A stretch of 64,000 nucleotides of DNA from Micromonospora costi (GTDB lineage: Bacteria > Actinomycetota > Actinomycetes > Mycobacteriales > Micromonosporaceae). Below, piece by piece: positions 33,796 through 42,486 of the stretch; the stretch's first letter is position 1, and the number at the start of each line of letters is the position of its first letter. The translations under genes and the position numbers were made by a program. The notes below the pieces were generated by a model. That model was not told the DNA's origin. It saw only the letters and a list, made by a program, of their open reading frames with translations, and searched no databases. The DNA lies in NCBI RefSeq assembly GCF_003626655.1, contig NZ_RBAN01000005.1:1-64000 (forward strand). Direction: 5' to 3'.

Positions 33796-34695
33796 GTGGA
33801 TCCCCTCCGGCTGCACCCCCAGGCCCGGGCCGCCATGCAGGTCCAGCAGCGCGTCCCGCTCACCCGGGCGACCCTGCCGGCGGTACGGCTCAGCATGCTC
33901 GAGGCCACCCCGGCCGAGGTGGGCGACGGGCCGGAGATCCGGTCCGTGGTCGACGTCGACGCCGGCGGTGTGCCCGCCCGCCTCTACCGCGACGACGACC
34001 ACGACGCGATGCCGGTGGTCCTCTTCGCCCACGGTGGGGGCTGGGTGATGGGCGGCGTGGACACCCACGACGGGCTGTGCCGGCAGGTGGCCGCCGCGTC
34101 CGGGTGGGCGGTGCTCTCGGTGGACTACCGGCTCGCCCCCGAGCACCCGTACCCGGCCGCGGTGGACGACATGGCGCGCGCGCTGGCCTGGCTGCGCGGG
34201 CCCGGGGCGGCCCGCCACGGCCTCGACGCCGGCCGGATCGTGGTGGCCGGTGACTCCGCGGGCGGGCATCTCGCGGCGGTGACCGCCCGGCGCGCCCGGG
34301 ACGAGGGATTCCGCCTCGCAGGTCAGCTCCTCGTCTGCCCGGTCATCGACCCCGCGGCCGACTACCCGGCGCTCGACGAGTACGGCCTGGACCGGGAGGA
34401 GATGCGGTTCTTCTGGGACGCGTACGCCCCACCCGGCGTGGACCGCACCCAGCCGGACCTCGATCCACTGCGCGCGGACCTCGCCGGGCTGGCCCCGGCC
34501 GTCGTCATCACCGCCGAGCTGGACGTGCTGTGCGCCGAGGGGGAGCGGTACGCGGCCGCGTTGCTGGCGGCCGGCGTTCCCGTCACCGCCACCCGGTACC
34601 AGGGGCTGATCCACAACTTCCCGCGGAAGCTGGCCCTGTTCGACGCCGCCCACCTCGCCCTGGCACAGATGACGGCCGCGCTGCGCCGCTGGTGA
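33796..34695 (+). CDS. Alpha/beta hydrolase of the hormone-sensitive-lipase family
   Basis: The 299-residue protein has the oxyanion motif F-A-H-G-G-G-W-V near residue 78, V-D-Y-R-L-A-P-E-H-P-Y-P, the nucleophile in G-D-S-A-G-G-H near 155, an acidic residue in E-L-D-V-L, and His in G-L-I-H-N-F. It should hydrolyse small esters. The GTG start sits 7 bases from GATACT, so it is probably leaderless. Confidence 0.92.
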   Translation: MDPLRLHPQARAAMQVQQRVPLTRATLPAVRLSMLEATPAEVGDGPEIRSVVDVDAGGVPARLYRDDDHDAMPVVLFAHGGGWVMGGVDTHDGLCRQVAAASGWAVLSVDYRLAPEHPYPAAVDDMARALAWLRGPGAARHGLDAGRIVVAGDSAGGHLAAVTARRARDEGFRLAGQLLVCPVIDPAADYPALDEYGLDREEMRFFWDAYAPPGVDRTQPDLDPLRADLAGLAPAVVITAELDVLCAEGERYAAALLAAGVPVTATRYQGLIHNFPRKLALFDAAHLALAQMTAALRRW

Positions 34696-34702
34696 CGTCG
34701 GC

Positions 34703-34717
34703 CCCCGCGACGCGGGG
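34703..34717. terminator. Hairpin between convergent HSL-hydrolase and OsmC genes
   Basis: CCCCGC (34703-34708) pairs with GCGGGG (34712-34717) around a 3-base loop. It is just after the hydrolase stop. Confidence 0.45.
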
Positions 34718-34734
34718 CGCCCACCGACCGCCCC

Positions 34735-35178
34735 TCAGTCCTCCGGGGAAGCGGCCGCCTCGACGATCGAGACGGGAGTGCCGAGTTCGACCGTGCGGGA
34801 GACGGTGCAGAGCCGGTCGTGCGACTGCTGCAGCGACCGGGGCAGCGCCTCCCGCGCCTTGTCGCCGTCAGCGCCCTCCGGGAACGTCACCGTGAACTCG
34901 ACCCGGAGGTTCTGCATCCGGTTCCCGCCGGTCTCGTCGCGGATCTTGTCACCGGTGACGGCCACGGAGAACCGGGTGGGCTCGGCCCGGCGGCTCGTGA
35001 TGTAGTCCACGTCCACCGCGGTGCAGCCGCCGATGGCCGCCAGCAGCAGTTCGACCGGCGTGAAGCTGCCGTCCTCGCCCGTGCCCACCGCGATCGACCC
35101 GCCGCGGACGTTCCGCACGACGTACTGCCCGAGCTTCGTGCGCTCGATCTCCACCGAGCGGAAGGTGTCCTCACTCAT
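34735..35178 (-). CDS. OsmC family peroxiredoxin-like protein
   Basis: The 147-residue protein has the OsmC pattern F-T-P-V-E-L-L-L-A-A-I-G-G-C-T-A-V-D-V near residue 40 and the second Cys in H-D-R-L-C-T-V-S-R-T-V-E near 120. Both redox cysteines are kept, so it likely reduces organic hydroperoxides using thiols. The ATG at 35178 is chosen because the domain starts right after it. It is divergent from the HTH regulator at 35312. Confidence 0.9.
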   Translation of the reverse strand: MSEDTFRSVEIERTKLGQYVVRNVRGGSIAVGTGEDGSFTPVELLLAAIGGCTAVDVDYITSRRAEPTRFSVAVTGDKIRDETGGNRMQNLRVEFTVTFPEGADGDKAREALPRSLQQSHDRLCTVSRTVELGTPVSIVEAAASPED

Positions 35179-35289
35179 GACGGGCACGCTACCCACGCCG
35201 CCTGAGCCCTGAGTCACCGGGCAGGAAACCCGTCGGTTGCCCATGCCTCCCCGCTTCGCGGACCCGCACCGGGTGGTTGTGACGACGTT

Positions 35290-35305
35290 CGACGTTGTAA
35301 CGTCG
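35290..35305. promoter_or_regulatory. 16-bp palindromic operator over the -10 region
   Basis: CGACGTT-GT-AACGTCG is a perfect inverted repeat at 35290-35305 that overlaps the -10 candidate TAACGT (35298-35303). The GTG of the regulator is 9 bases after that box. Position suggests autorepression. Confidence 0.65.
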
Positions 35306-35311
35306 TTCATC

Positions 35312-36034
35312 GTGAAAACCCCGAGCACAGGGCCGGCCGGGGAGGTCATCGACTCCACCCGGCACCGCGCCCTCGGCACCGCGAGCCGGGCCTCGATCCT
35401 CGAGCTGGTGCGCGCGGCCGGTGGCGGCCTGACCATCGCCGAGGTCGGCGAACGGACAGGCCTGCACCCCTCCACCGCGCGTACGCACCTCGACCGGCTC
35501 GTGGACGCCGGCCTGCTGGTCAAGGCGCGTGCGAGCGGTGGTCAGCCGGGGCGGCCGGCGTGGCGCTACCGGGTGACCGCCGAGGAGGGCCCGGCTCCGG
35601 CGCCGTACCGGGCGCTGGCCGCCGCCCTGCTCGACCACCTCGCCCGCGACGGCCGGGGTGACGTCCGGGCCGAGGCGGCCCGCGCCGGACGGGAGTGGGG
35701 GCACCACCTCGCCGCGGCGACGCCCCCGGGCGGGAACCCCGTCGACACCCTGCTGGCGGTGCTCCACGGTCTCGGCTTCAACCCCAGCCTTCACCCGACG
35801 GCCGACGGCAGCACCGAGATCCACCTGTCCACCTGCCCGTTCCTCGAACTGGTGGGCCGCAACCCCGACGCCATCTGCGGACTGCACGTCGGTGTCGTAC
35901 GCGGCGCCCTGGAGCAGGCCGGCGGGCCGCCGAACGGCGCCGTGCTGGAACCGTTCGGCGCGCCGACCGCCTGCGTGGTGCGCCTCACCCTGCCGCCGAG
36001 CGCCACCCGTGGCCCCGCCGAGGTGAACCCGTGA
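35312..36034 (+). CDS. Winged-helix regulator with C-terminal cysteine domain (SufR-like)
   Basis: The 240-residue protein has a DeoR/ArsR-like HTH (L-T-I-A-E-V-G-E-R-T-G-L-H-P-S-T-A-R-T-H-L-D-R-L near residue 55). A C-terminal domain contains S-T-C-P-F near 195 and D-A-I-C-G-L near 211. The Cys spacing and C-P-F sequence resemble SufR-type regulators that bind an iron-sulfur cluster. This is an inference from pattern only. The GTG at 35312 is chosen from the -10 spacing. It is convergent with a flavohaemoglobin gene 100 bases downstream, so an NO or redox-sensing role is plausible. Confidence 0.78.
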   Translation: MKTPSTGPAGEVIDSTRHRALGTASRASILELVRAAGGGLTIAEVGERTGLHPSTARTHLDRLVDAGLLVKARASGGQPGRPAWRYRVTAEEGPAPAPYRALAAALLDHLARDGRGDVRAEAARAGREWGHHLAAATPPGGNPVDTLLAVLHGLGFNPSLHPTADGSTEIHLSTCPFLELVGRNPDAICGLHVGVVRGALEQAGGPPNGAVLEPFGAPTACVVRLTLPPSATRGPAEVNP

Positions 36035-36087
36035 CCACCGCCGTGCTGGTCGCGTACTGATCGAGGCGCGACCACGGGCCGGACGCT

Positions 36088-36119
36088 CGCGGTGCCCCGC
36101 CGGCCGGCAGGGCACCGCG
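36088..36119. terminator. Bidirectional terminator between regulator and flavohaemoglobin
   Basis: CGCGGTGCCC (36088-36097) is perfectly complementary to GGGCACCGCG (36110-36119), with a GC-rich loop. It lies between convergent stop codons. Confidence 0.6.
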
Positions 36120-36135
36120 CGCCGGTGCGGGACCG

Positions 36136-37347
36136 TCAGCCGCGCAGCATGCCCGGCCCGAACACCTCGTACGCGATCCGGTCCGCCGGCACGCCCCGGC
36201 GCCGCAGCCCGCTCCGCACGAGGCTCATGAACGGCACCGGCCCGCAGAGGTGCACGCGCGCCCCGGGGGACAGCGGGATCCGGTCGGGGTCCACCAGACC
36301 GGTGGCCACCTCCGCCTTCAACCCGGCCAGCTCGCCGTCGGCGGCGTCCTCGTACCACAGCCGGACGGACAGGTTCGGCAGCCGCTCCTGGAGCCGCGGC
36401 AGTTCCGCGCGGCGCGCGTGCGCGCTGGCCGCCCGGTCGGCGTGCACGAGCACCACCTCCCGCTCCGGCTCGGTCACGGCCAGGTGCTCCAGCGCCGACA
36501 TCGCCGGGGTGAGGCCGATGCCGGCGCTGACCAGCAGCAGCGGACCGCCGTCGCCGACCGCGCTGACCTCGCCGAACGGCGGGCTGAGCCGGAGTGTGTC
36601 GCCGGCGGCCACCCGCTCGTGCAGGAAGGTGGAGACCATGCCGTCCGGAGCGCCGGCGACACCGCGTACCCGCTTGACGGTGATCCGCCAGTCGGGGGCG
36701 CCGGGCCGGCCGGAGAGGCTGTACTGGCGGATCTGCTGCCCCCGGCCGCCGTCCAGGTCGACCGCGACCGAGACGTACTGCCCGGGGGTGAACGCGGGCA
36801 CCGCTCCACCGTCGGCCGGGACGAGGGTGAACGAGACGACGTCGGCGGTCTCCCGGGTCCGGGCCGCCACCCGCCAGTCCCGCCACACCGCGCCGTCCTC
36901 GGCCACACCGGCCAGGGTGTAGAGGCGCGCCTCCCGGGCGATGAGTTCGCAGGCGAGCAGCCAGTACACCTCGTCCCAGGCCGCCGCGACCTCGGTGGTC
37001 ACGGCGTCACCCAGCACCTCGCCGACCGCGGCGAGCAGGTGCCGGCCGACGATCGTGTACTGGGCGGCGGTGATGCCGAGCGAGGCGTGCTTGTGCGCGA
37101 TCCGGTCCAGCACCGGCCCCCACGGCACGTCGCCACCACCGGTCAGGTGCTCGGCGTACGCGACCACGGCGGCGGCGAGCGCGGCCTTCTGCTGGCCGGT
37201 CGCCTGGTTGCCCCGGTTGAAGATGTTCAGCAGCTCCGGGTGGGCGTCGAACATGCGCTGATAGAACCGGCCGGTGATCGCCTCTCCGTGTGCCTGGACG
37301 GCGGGCAGGGTCGCGGCCACCACCGCGGCGGAGGATTCCGAGAGCAC
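36136..37347 (-). CDS. hmp: Flavohaemoglobin (nitric oxide dioxygenase)
   Basis: The 403-residue protein has a globin domain (residues 1-140) with the haem His in I-A-H-K-H-A-S-L-G and Tyr-type B10 position in G-R-F-Y-Q-R. An FAD domain (F-T-P-G-Q-Y-V-S-V, R-Q-Y-S-L-S) and an NAD domain (S-A-G-I-G-L-T-P-A-M-S) follow. It converts NO and O2 to nitrate using NADH. AAGGAG lies 6 bases before the GTG. The neighbouring Cys-containing regulator could sense NO. Confidence 0.95.
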   Translation of the reverse strand: MLSESSAAVVAATLPAVQAHGEAITGRFYQRMFDAHPELLNIFNRGNQATGQQKAALAAAVVAYAEHLTGGGDVPWGPVLDRIAHKHASLGITAAQYTIVGRHLLAAVGEVLGDAVTTEVAAAWDEVYWLLACELIAREARLYTLAGVAEDGAVWRDWRVAARTRETADVVSFTLVPADGGAVPAFTPGQYVSVAVDLDGGRGQQIRQYSLSGRPGAPDWRITVKRVRGVAGAPDGMVSTFLHERVAAGDTLRLSPPFGEVSAVGDGGPLLLVSAGIGLTPAMSALEHLAVTEPEREVVLVHADRAASAHARRAELPRLQERLPNLSVRLWYEDAADGELAGLKAEVATGLVDPDRIPLSPGARVHLCGPVPFMSLVRSGLRRRGVPADRIAYEVFGPGMLRG

Positions 37348-37390
37348 GACTACTCCTTCGGGCGTCGATGAGGTCGATCTCCACGGAACA

Positions 37391-37403
37391 GAAAGGCAAC
37401 ATG
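37391..37403. promoter_or_regulatory. Short palindrome upstream of flavohaemoglobin
   Basis: AGGCA-ACA-TGCCT is a perfect palindrome 44 bases upstream of the flavohaemoglobin start. It is a candidate binding site for an NO-responsive regulator but does not resemble the 35290 palindrome. Confidence 0.35.
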
Positions 37404-37558
37404 CCTCGTCAGGGTCGAAGGTCCCGGGCGCGGGTATCGCCGGTCACACCGGCCGCGCGGGGCCGGGAGACGGGCATTCATCGCCGCGAGCGGTGACCGC
37501 ACCCTCGTTGTCCGCCTGCAGGCCGGATTCCATTCACCGGCCGGACGGGTGCGCCGCC

Positions 37559-37564
37559 TAGCGT
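37559..37564 (+). promoter_or_regulatory. -10 box upstream of the glycosyltransferase operon
   Basis: TAGCGT lies 41 bases before the ATG of the family 2 glycosyltransferase, in the intergenic region divergent from flavohaemoglobin. No clear -35 hexamer is seen. Confidence 0.35.
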
Positions 37565-37604
37565 CACCGGCTGACAGTCGTCTGCGGCCCGATGAGTGGT
37601 GGTC

Positions 37605-38630
37605 ATGTCAGCTGCACCCGAGGTAAGCGTCGTCATCCCCACGCTCGCCCGTCCCGACCTGGTCACCCGGGCCGTCCGCAGCGCCCTGGCCCAGACGGTG
37701 ACCGACATCGAGGTCATCGTCGTCGTCGACGGGCCGGATCCGGCGACCCGGGACGCCCTGGCCGGTTTCGGTGACTCCCGCCTGCGGGTCGTGCAGCTCG
37801 GACAGAAGGGCGGGGCGCCCAACGCCCGCAACGTCGGCGCCCGGGAGGCCCGCGCGCCGTGGACCGCCCTGCTGGACGACGACGACGAGTGGCTTCCGGA
37901 GAAGCTCGCGGTGCAGTTGCGGCACGCCGAGGCGGCCACCGTCCCGATGCCGATCGTCGCCAGCCGGCTGATCAACAAGACGCCGCGGGCCGAGTTCGTC
38001 ATGCCCCGCCGCCTCCCCTCCGACGGCGAGCCGGTGTGCGAGTACCTCACCGTCCGGCGCGGCCTGTTCCACGGCGACGGTTTCATCCAGACCTCGACGA
38101 TCATGGCGCCCACGGCGTTGCTGCGTCGGGTCCCGTTCACTGTCGGCCTGCGCCGCCAGCAGGAACTCGACTGGACGCTGCGGGCGCTGGACCACGACGA
38201 CGTCGCGCTCGTCATCGCCCCCGAGCCGCTGGTGCTGTGGCACCAGGACGAGGACCGGCCGCGGATCAGCCTCAACTCGCCGTGGGAGGCGCAGCTGGAA
38301 TGGGTGCGCACGATGCGCCCGCTGCTCACCCCGAAGGCGTACGCCGCGATCGTCATGAGCATCATCAGCTCGATGGCGGCGCCCACCCGGGACGTCCGCG
38401 TCTTCCGGATGTTGCTCGGCGACGCGCGGCGACACGGCCGGCCGAGCGCCATCGACTACCTGACGTTCTTCCAGATCTGGCTGATCCCGCCGCAGCTGCG
38501 GCACACCCTGCGCGACCGTGTCCTCGGCCGCCGGCGCCCGGCTCCCGCGCCCATGCCCGACCCGCGTGCCACTGCGCTGCCCCTCCCGCCGGTACCGACG
38601 ACCACCCCGGGAAACGATGTCCACGCCTAA
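37605..38630 (+). CDS. Family 2 glycosyltransferase
   Basis: The 341-residue protein starts V-S-V-V-I-P-T-L-A-R-P and has the GT-A catalytic aspartates in L-L-D-D-D-D-E-W-L-P near residue 90. The C-terminal part is amphipathic with R-R-Q-Q-E-L-D-W-T-L as acceptor region and a basic/proline tail. It transfers a sugar from a nucleotide donor to a surface glycan or lipid. It overlaps the next glycosyltransferase by 14 bases, so both are co-translated. The ATG at 37605 is used rather than GTG at 37596. Confidence 0.9.
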   Translation: MSAAPEVSVVIPTLARPDLVTRAVRSALAQTVTDIEVIVVVDGPDPATRDALAGFGDSRLRVVQLGQKGGAPNARNVGAREARAPWTALLDDDDEWLPEKLAVQLRHAEAATVPMPIVASRLINKTPRAEFVMPRRLPSDGEPVCEYLTVRRGLFHGDGFIQTSTIMAPTALLRRVPFTVGLRRQQELDWTLRALDHDDVALVIAPEPLVLWHQDEDRPRISLNSPWEAQLEWVRTMRPLLTPKAYAAIVMSIISSMAAPTRDVRVFRMLLGDARRHGRPSAIDYLTFFQIWLIPPQLRHTLRDRVLGRRRPAPAPMPDPRATALPLPPVPTTTPGNDVHA

Positions 38631-39771
38631 GGTCGCCGTCATCTGGCGCAGCGGCATGCTGCCGGTCTCCGAGACGTTCATCCGCGACCAGGGTGACGCG
38701 CTGCCGTCGTGGCGGCCGGTCTACCTCGGCGCCACGAAGGTCGCCTCGCCGATCGCCGCCGACAGCGACGTCATCGCCTACCCGGACACGCCGGCCGGTC
38801 GCCGCGCCTGGAACCTGCTGCGGCTGACCGGCGGTTCGGCGCGGCTGCGGCGGCTGCTGACCCGCCTCCGGCCGGCCGTGGTGCACGCGCACTTCGGCGG
38901 CGACGGGTGGCTCATCAGCCGCACGGCCCAGCAGGTGGGCGTACCCCTGGTCATCACCCTGCACGGCGTCGACGTGACCCGGCAGCCCGCCGTGCCCGGC
39001 CCGCGCGGCGCCCGGCACCGCCGCAAGCTGCGCGTCGCGTTCCACCACGCCGCGCTGATCATCGCCGTCTCGGCCTTCATCCGCGACCGCGCGGTGGAGC
39101 TGGGCGCCGACCCGGCGAAGGTACGCGTCCACTACACGGGCGTACCGATCCCGGCGGAGACCCCGGCGGCACCGAAGACCTGGGACGTCATCTTCGTGGG
39201 CCGGCTCGTCGACAAGAAGGGCGCCGACGACCTCGTCGAGGCCCTCGGGCGGATCCCCGAGCTGCGACCCCGCGCCCTGTTCATCGGCAGCGGGCCGCTG
39301 GAGCAGTCGACCCGGGCGCGGGCGGCCGAGCTGGGCGTGGACGCCACGTTCCTCGGCGCCCAGCCGCCCGAGGTGGTCATGGGGCACATGGCGCAGGCCA
39401 GGATGCTCGCCGCGCCGTCGCGCACCGCGTCCGACGGCGACTGCGAAGGGCTTCCCACCACCATCCTGGAGGCCGCGAGCCTCGGCTTGCCGGTCGTCGC
39501 CACCCACCACAGCGGCATCCCCGAGGCGGTCCGCCACGGGGAGACCGGCCTGCTCGGCGCCGAGCGGGACCCGGTGGCGCTGGCGGACAACATCCGGCGG
39601 CTGCTCACCGACGAGCCGCTGCGGGAACGCCTCGGCCGCGCCGCGCGCCAGCACGTCGAGACGACCTTCGACCTGCGCCGGCAGACGCGGTTGCTGGAGG
39701 AGCTGTACGAGAGCGTCACGTCGTCCGGCCTGCCGGAGCGCGCGGGCGCCCCCGCGCCGACCGCGCGCTGA
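38617..39771 (+). CDS. Family 4-type glycosyltransferase
   Basis: The 384-residue GT-B protein has H-A-H-F-G-G-D-G near residue 90, the donor-domain segment V-I-F-V-G-R-L-V-D-K-K-G near 190, and the E-x7-E motif in D-C-E-G-L-P-T-T-I-L-E-A near 275. It follows a family 2 glycosyltransferase and is convergent with two genes of a possible glycan pathway. The acceptor is unknown. Confidence 0.92.
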   Translation: MSTPKVAVIWRSGMLPVSETFIRDQGDALPSWRPVYLGATKVASPIAADSDVIAYPDTPAGRRAWNLLRLTGGSARLRRLLTRLRPAVVHAHFGGDGWLISRTAQQVGVPLVITLHGVDVTRQPAVPGPRGARHRRKLRVAFHHAALIIAVSAFIRDRAVELGADPAKVRVHYTGVPIPAETPAAPKTWDVIFVGRLVDKKGADDLVEALGRIPELRPRALFIGSGPLEQSTRARAAELGVDATFLGAQPPEVVMGHMAQARMLAAPSRTASDGDCEGLPTTILEAASLGLPVVATHHSGIPEAVRHGETGLLGAERDPVALADNIRRLLTDEPLRERLGRAARQHVETTFDLRRQTRLLEELYESVTSSGLPERAGAPAPTAR

Positions 39772-39781
39772 GGCAGCCCCC

Positions 39782-41371
39782 TCAGTCGTGCGGTAGCACC
39801 CGCCGTACGACGGCTCCCGCGGTCCGGCGGGCCCGGCGGGCGCCGGCCAGCACGAGCTTGCCCGCCCGCGCGCTCGGCGTCCCGCTCAGCACCGCGAGGA
39901 GGCTCCGCGCCCGGCGCAACTCCGTCTCGCGCTCGACGAGCGTCCGCTCGTACCACGCCTCCCGCTCGCGCGCCTCGGCCAGTTCCCGGGCCAGCCGGTC
40001 GCGGTCCGCCACCAGCTCCCGCACCCCGGGCACGGTGGGGCGATCCGGCTCGCCGCCCGCCGGTGCGGCCGGTACGGGTGCCTGCCCGGCCAGGGCCACG
40101 AGCGTGAGCGCCAGCTCGGCCGGATCGGCGGGCGACGGCCACAGGTGGGCGAGCCCGGCGTCGAGCAGCCGGACAGCGAGGCGCCGCACCGCGTCCGCCG
40201 GGAGACCCGCGGGCGCCAGCGGGACCAGGTCCCGGCCCGGCGTGACGACGATCTGGTCCGCGGGCACACCGGCGTACGGGCCGGCCTGCCACGGGCGCAG
40301 CAGCTCCCGCACGGCCGGCAGGTCACGCCGCACGGATGCGACGATCAGCGACTGTTCGAGGCCGGAGCCCTTCGGCAGCGCACCCGTGGCGCCGTCGGGA
40401 CGGCGCAGGAGCAGCCCGCCGCCCGGACGGTGCACGACCTCGACACGCTCCCCGTCGATCATGACCAGCGCCTCGGGCAGGGCCGGGGACGGCACGCCTC
40501 CGGCCGCGGCCCCGGTCGCCCACGCCGCGGGACGCCCGCCGACGGGACCGGACGGTCCCGGGTCGGGGGCGATCCGTTCGGCCTGGAGGATCCAGGCCGG
40601 CGCGAGGGTGGCCGCCGCGCCGTGACGCAACGCCGTGGCGACCAGCCGTTCCGGGTCGGTCAGCACCGTCTCCCGCGGTGCGCAGGCCCGGCCGAGCGTC
40701 GCCCGGAGGAACGCTGCCGCGTCCTGGTCGGCCAACAGCTCCGGTGCGACCAGCGCGGCCGGCGCGATCGGCGCCGGCCAGGCGGCGTACGTGCGGGTCA
40801 CCGACAGCCCGGCGCCGGCGAGCCCGGCCCGCAGCCGGTCCAGGCCGGCCGGGCGGTCGGGGTCGTACTCGCCCGCACCAGCCCAGTCCGAGTCGGTGAC
40901 CTCGGGCGGCAGCGCCACCAGCCGGTGCACGCCCAGGTGGTTCTCCGCCGCGAGAAGCAGCCGCCCACCGGGCCGAAGGACGGCCACCAGGAGCGCGACC
41001 GTCTCCGCCCAGGTCAGGTCGGCGCCCTCGGTCGAGCCGAGCCGCTCGGTCCCGTCTAGCGCCACCACGCTGTCGTACGGCGGCTCGGTGGCGAGCTTCT
41101 CCGGGCTGCCGCACAGCACGGTGGCGCCCGGCCGGTCGGCCAGGTGGGTGGCGAGCGCCTCGGCGTCGGGCACTCCCCGGACCAGCACGGTCAGGTCGTC
41201 GGCCGGCACCGCATCGAGCAGGGCCGGATCGAGCGGCCCGACGACCAGGGTCCGCCCCGTCACGGTCGCCAGCAGCGGGGCCAGCACCTCCCCACGGACC
41301 GGGCCCGGCCCGTGCCGGCCGTCCAGGTCCGACCAGACCTGCATCTCGCCGCCGATCGGTCGTACGGTCAC
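39782..41371 (-). CDS. Methyltransferase-like protein with C-terminal coiled coil (surface-glycan locus)
   Basis: The 529-residue protein has a degenerate class I methyltransferase-like domain around residues 40-200 (V-A-V-L-R-P-G-G-R-L-L-L-A-A-E-N-H-L-G-V-H), as in O-antigen methyltransferases. A long middle region contains G-L-E-Q-S-L-I-V-A-S. The C-terminal heptad-rich part is E-L-V-A-D-R-D-R-L-A-R-E-L-A-E and the tail is basic. The GTG at 41371 overlaps the stop of the upstream gene by 4 bases, so translation is coupled. It could be a scaffold or modifier for cell-surface glycan assembly. This is inference. Confidence 0.7.
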   Translation of the reverse strand: MTVRPIGGEMQVWSDLDGRHGPGPVRGEVLAPLLATVTGRTLVVGPLDPALLDAVPADDLTVLVRGVPDAEALATHLADRPGATVLCGSPEKLATEPPYDSVVALDGTERLGSTEGADLTWAETVALLVAVLRPGGRLLLAAENHLGVHRLVALPPEVTDSDWAGAGEYDPDRPAGLDRLRAGLAGAGLSVTRTYAAWPAPIAPAALVAPELLADQDAAAFLRATLGRACAPRETVLTDPERLVATALRHGAAATLAPAWILQAERIAPDPGPSGPVGGRPAAWATGAAAGGVPSPALPEALVMIDGERVEVVHRPGGGLLLRRPDGATGALPKGSGLEQSLIVASVRRDLPAVRELLRPWQAGPYAGVPADQIVVTPGRDLVPLAPAGLPADAVRRLAVRLLDAGLAHLWPSPADPAELALTLVALAGQAPVPAAPAGGEPDRPTVPGVRELVADRDRLARELAEAREREAWYERTLVERETELRRARSLLAVLSGTPSARAGKLVLAGARRARRTAGAVVRRVLPHD

Positions 41372-42312
41372 CGGGTCTCCTCGGGCAGGTCGGCCCCCGC
41401 GGGCCGCGACGGCGGATCGGGCCAGTGGAACAACCGGCGCAGCACGGCGGGCGGCAGCAGACGGTCGGCCCCCAGCTCGGCGACCGCGACCTCCCGCGCG
41501 ACCACCGGATCGACCTGCGGGCCGTGCAGCTCGGCCCACTGTCGACGGATCCGGGGCTGCCCGCCCCAGAGCGGCACCTCGCCGGCCAGCTGCATGGGGT
41601 CGCCGTACACGGCGGGCTCGCAGCCGGCGAGGATGGCGTAGAAGACGGCGGTGCAGAGCCGGTTCGAGGCAACGCGGCGGTGCCGGCGCTGCTCGGCCAA
41701 CTGCCGGCGCAGGAAGTCCGGGTCCAGGCTGTCCCACTTCCCGCCCCGGTAGCCGTGGCAGATGACCCGGAAGCCGGCTCGCTCGTACCGCTCGCGTACC
41801 CGCCGGACGCGGTACTCCTGCCAGTACAGGCAGACGGTCACCGGGCCCGGTTCGGTCGCCTTGATCTCCGCGACCAGCCGGTCGTGGTCACCCACCACCT
41901 GCTGGCCCTCCCAGCCGTGGAACGGATACCAGATCGTGCCCTCCCGCGGCCGGGGTCCGTCGGGCTCCGGCTCCATCGCCAACAGGTAGGCCCAGGGCGC
42001 CCCGACGGCGTACGTCTGGCGTCGGCCCAGCGACCAGGCGCGCCGGCGGGTCCGCTCCGACCACAGGAACAGCGGCACACCCGGCACGAACTCGTGGTCG
42101 GCGGCCATCCCGTCGCCGATGTTCCAGCCGTGCTGGAGGTAGCCCCGGATGCGCTGCGGGTTCCGGTCGTCCAGACCGCAGTAGCGGGCCAGCACATGTG
42201 AGTGGCCGTAGTAGTGGTTGGCGTGGTGCACGGTGGCGACGACCGTCCCTGGCTGGTGTGAACGCGAGCCGTACGGTAGCCACGCGACGTGAATACCGGG
42301 CCACGCGGACAT
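41368..42312 (-). CDS. Unknown protein of the glycan locus
   Basis: The 314-residue protein has no recognised domain. Visible features include H-H-A-N-H-Y-Y-G-H near residue 28, the Y-L-Q-H-G-W-N segment, many aromatic residues and W-Y-P-F-H-G-W-E. The histidine-rich pattern and glycan-locus position suggest an enzyme acting on nucleotide or lipid-linked substrates, perhaps of the polysaccharide biosynthesis type. I cannot name a function. It is translationally coupled to the methyltransferase-like gene. Confidence 0.65.
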   Translation of the reverse strand: MSAWPGIHVAWLPYGSRSHQPGTVVATVHHANHYYGHSHVLARYCGLDDRNPQRIRGYLQHGWNIGDGMAADHEFVPGVPLFLWSERTRRRAWSLGRRQTYAVGAPWAYLLAMEPEPDGPRPREGTIWYPFHGWEGQQVVGDHDRLVAEIKATEPGPVTVCLYWQEYRVRRVRERYERAGFRVICHGYRGGKWDSLDPDFLRRQLAEQRRHRRVASNRLCTAVFYAILAGCEPAVYGDPMQLAGEVPLWGGQPRIRRQWAELHGPQVDPVVAREVAVAELGADRLLPPAVLRRLFHWPDPPSRPAGADLPEETR

Positions 42313-42486
42313 GGACGACGGGGGACGGGCCGGGGCACCGACGGGCGGTGACGTGCGCCGTCCGTAACGAGCGGCGCTCCAGCCGGACGGGCGGGGTGAC
42401 ATCCGTCTTGCCGTCCCCTGTCCGGACGGTGAGCGGGGCAGTAGCGTGATGAACGCTTGTCGGCTACCGCAGGTGATGGGAGGAGC

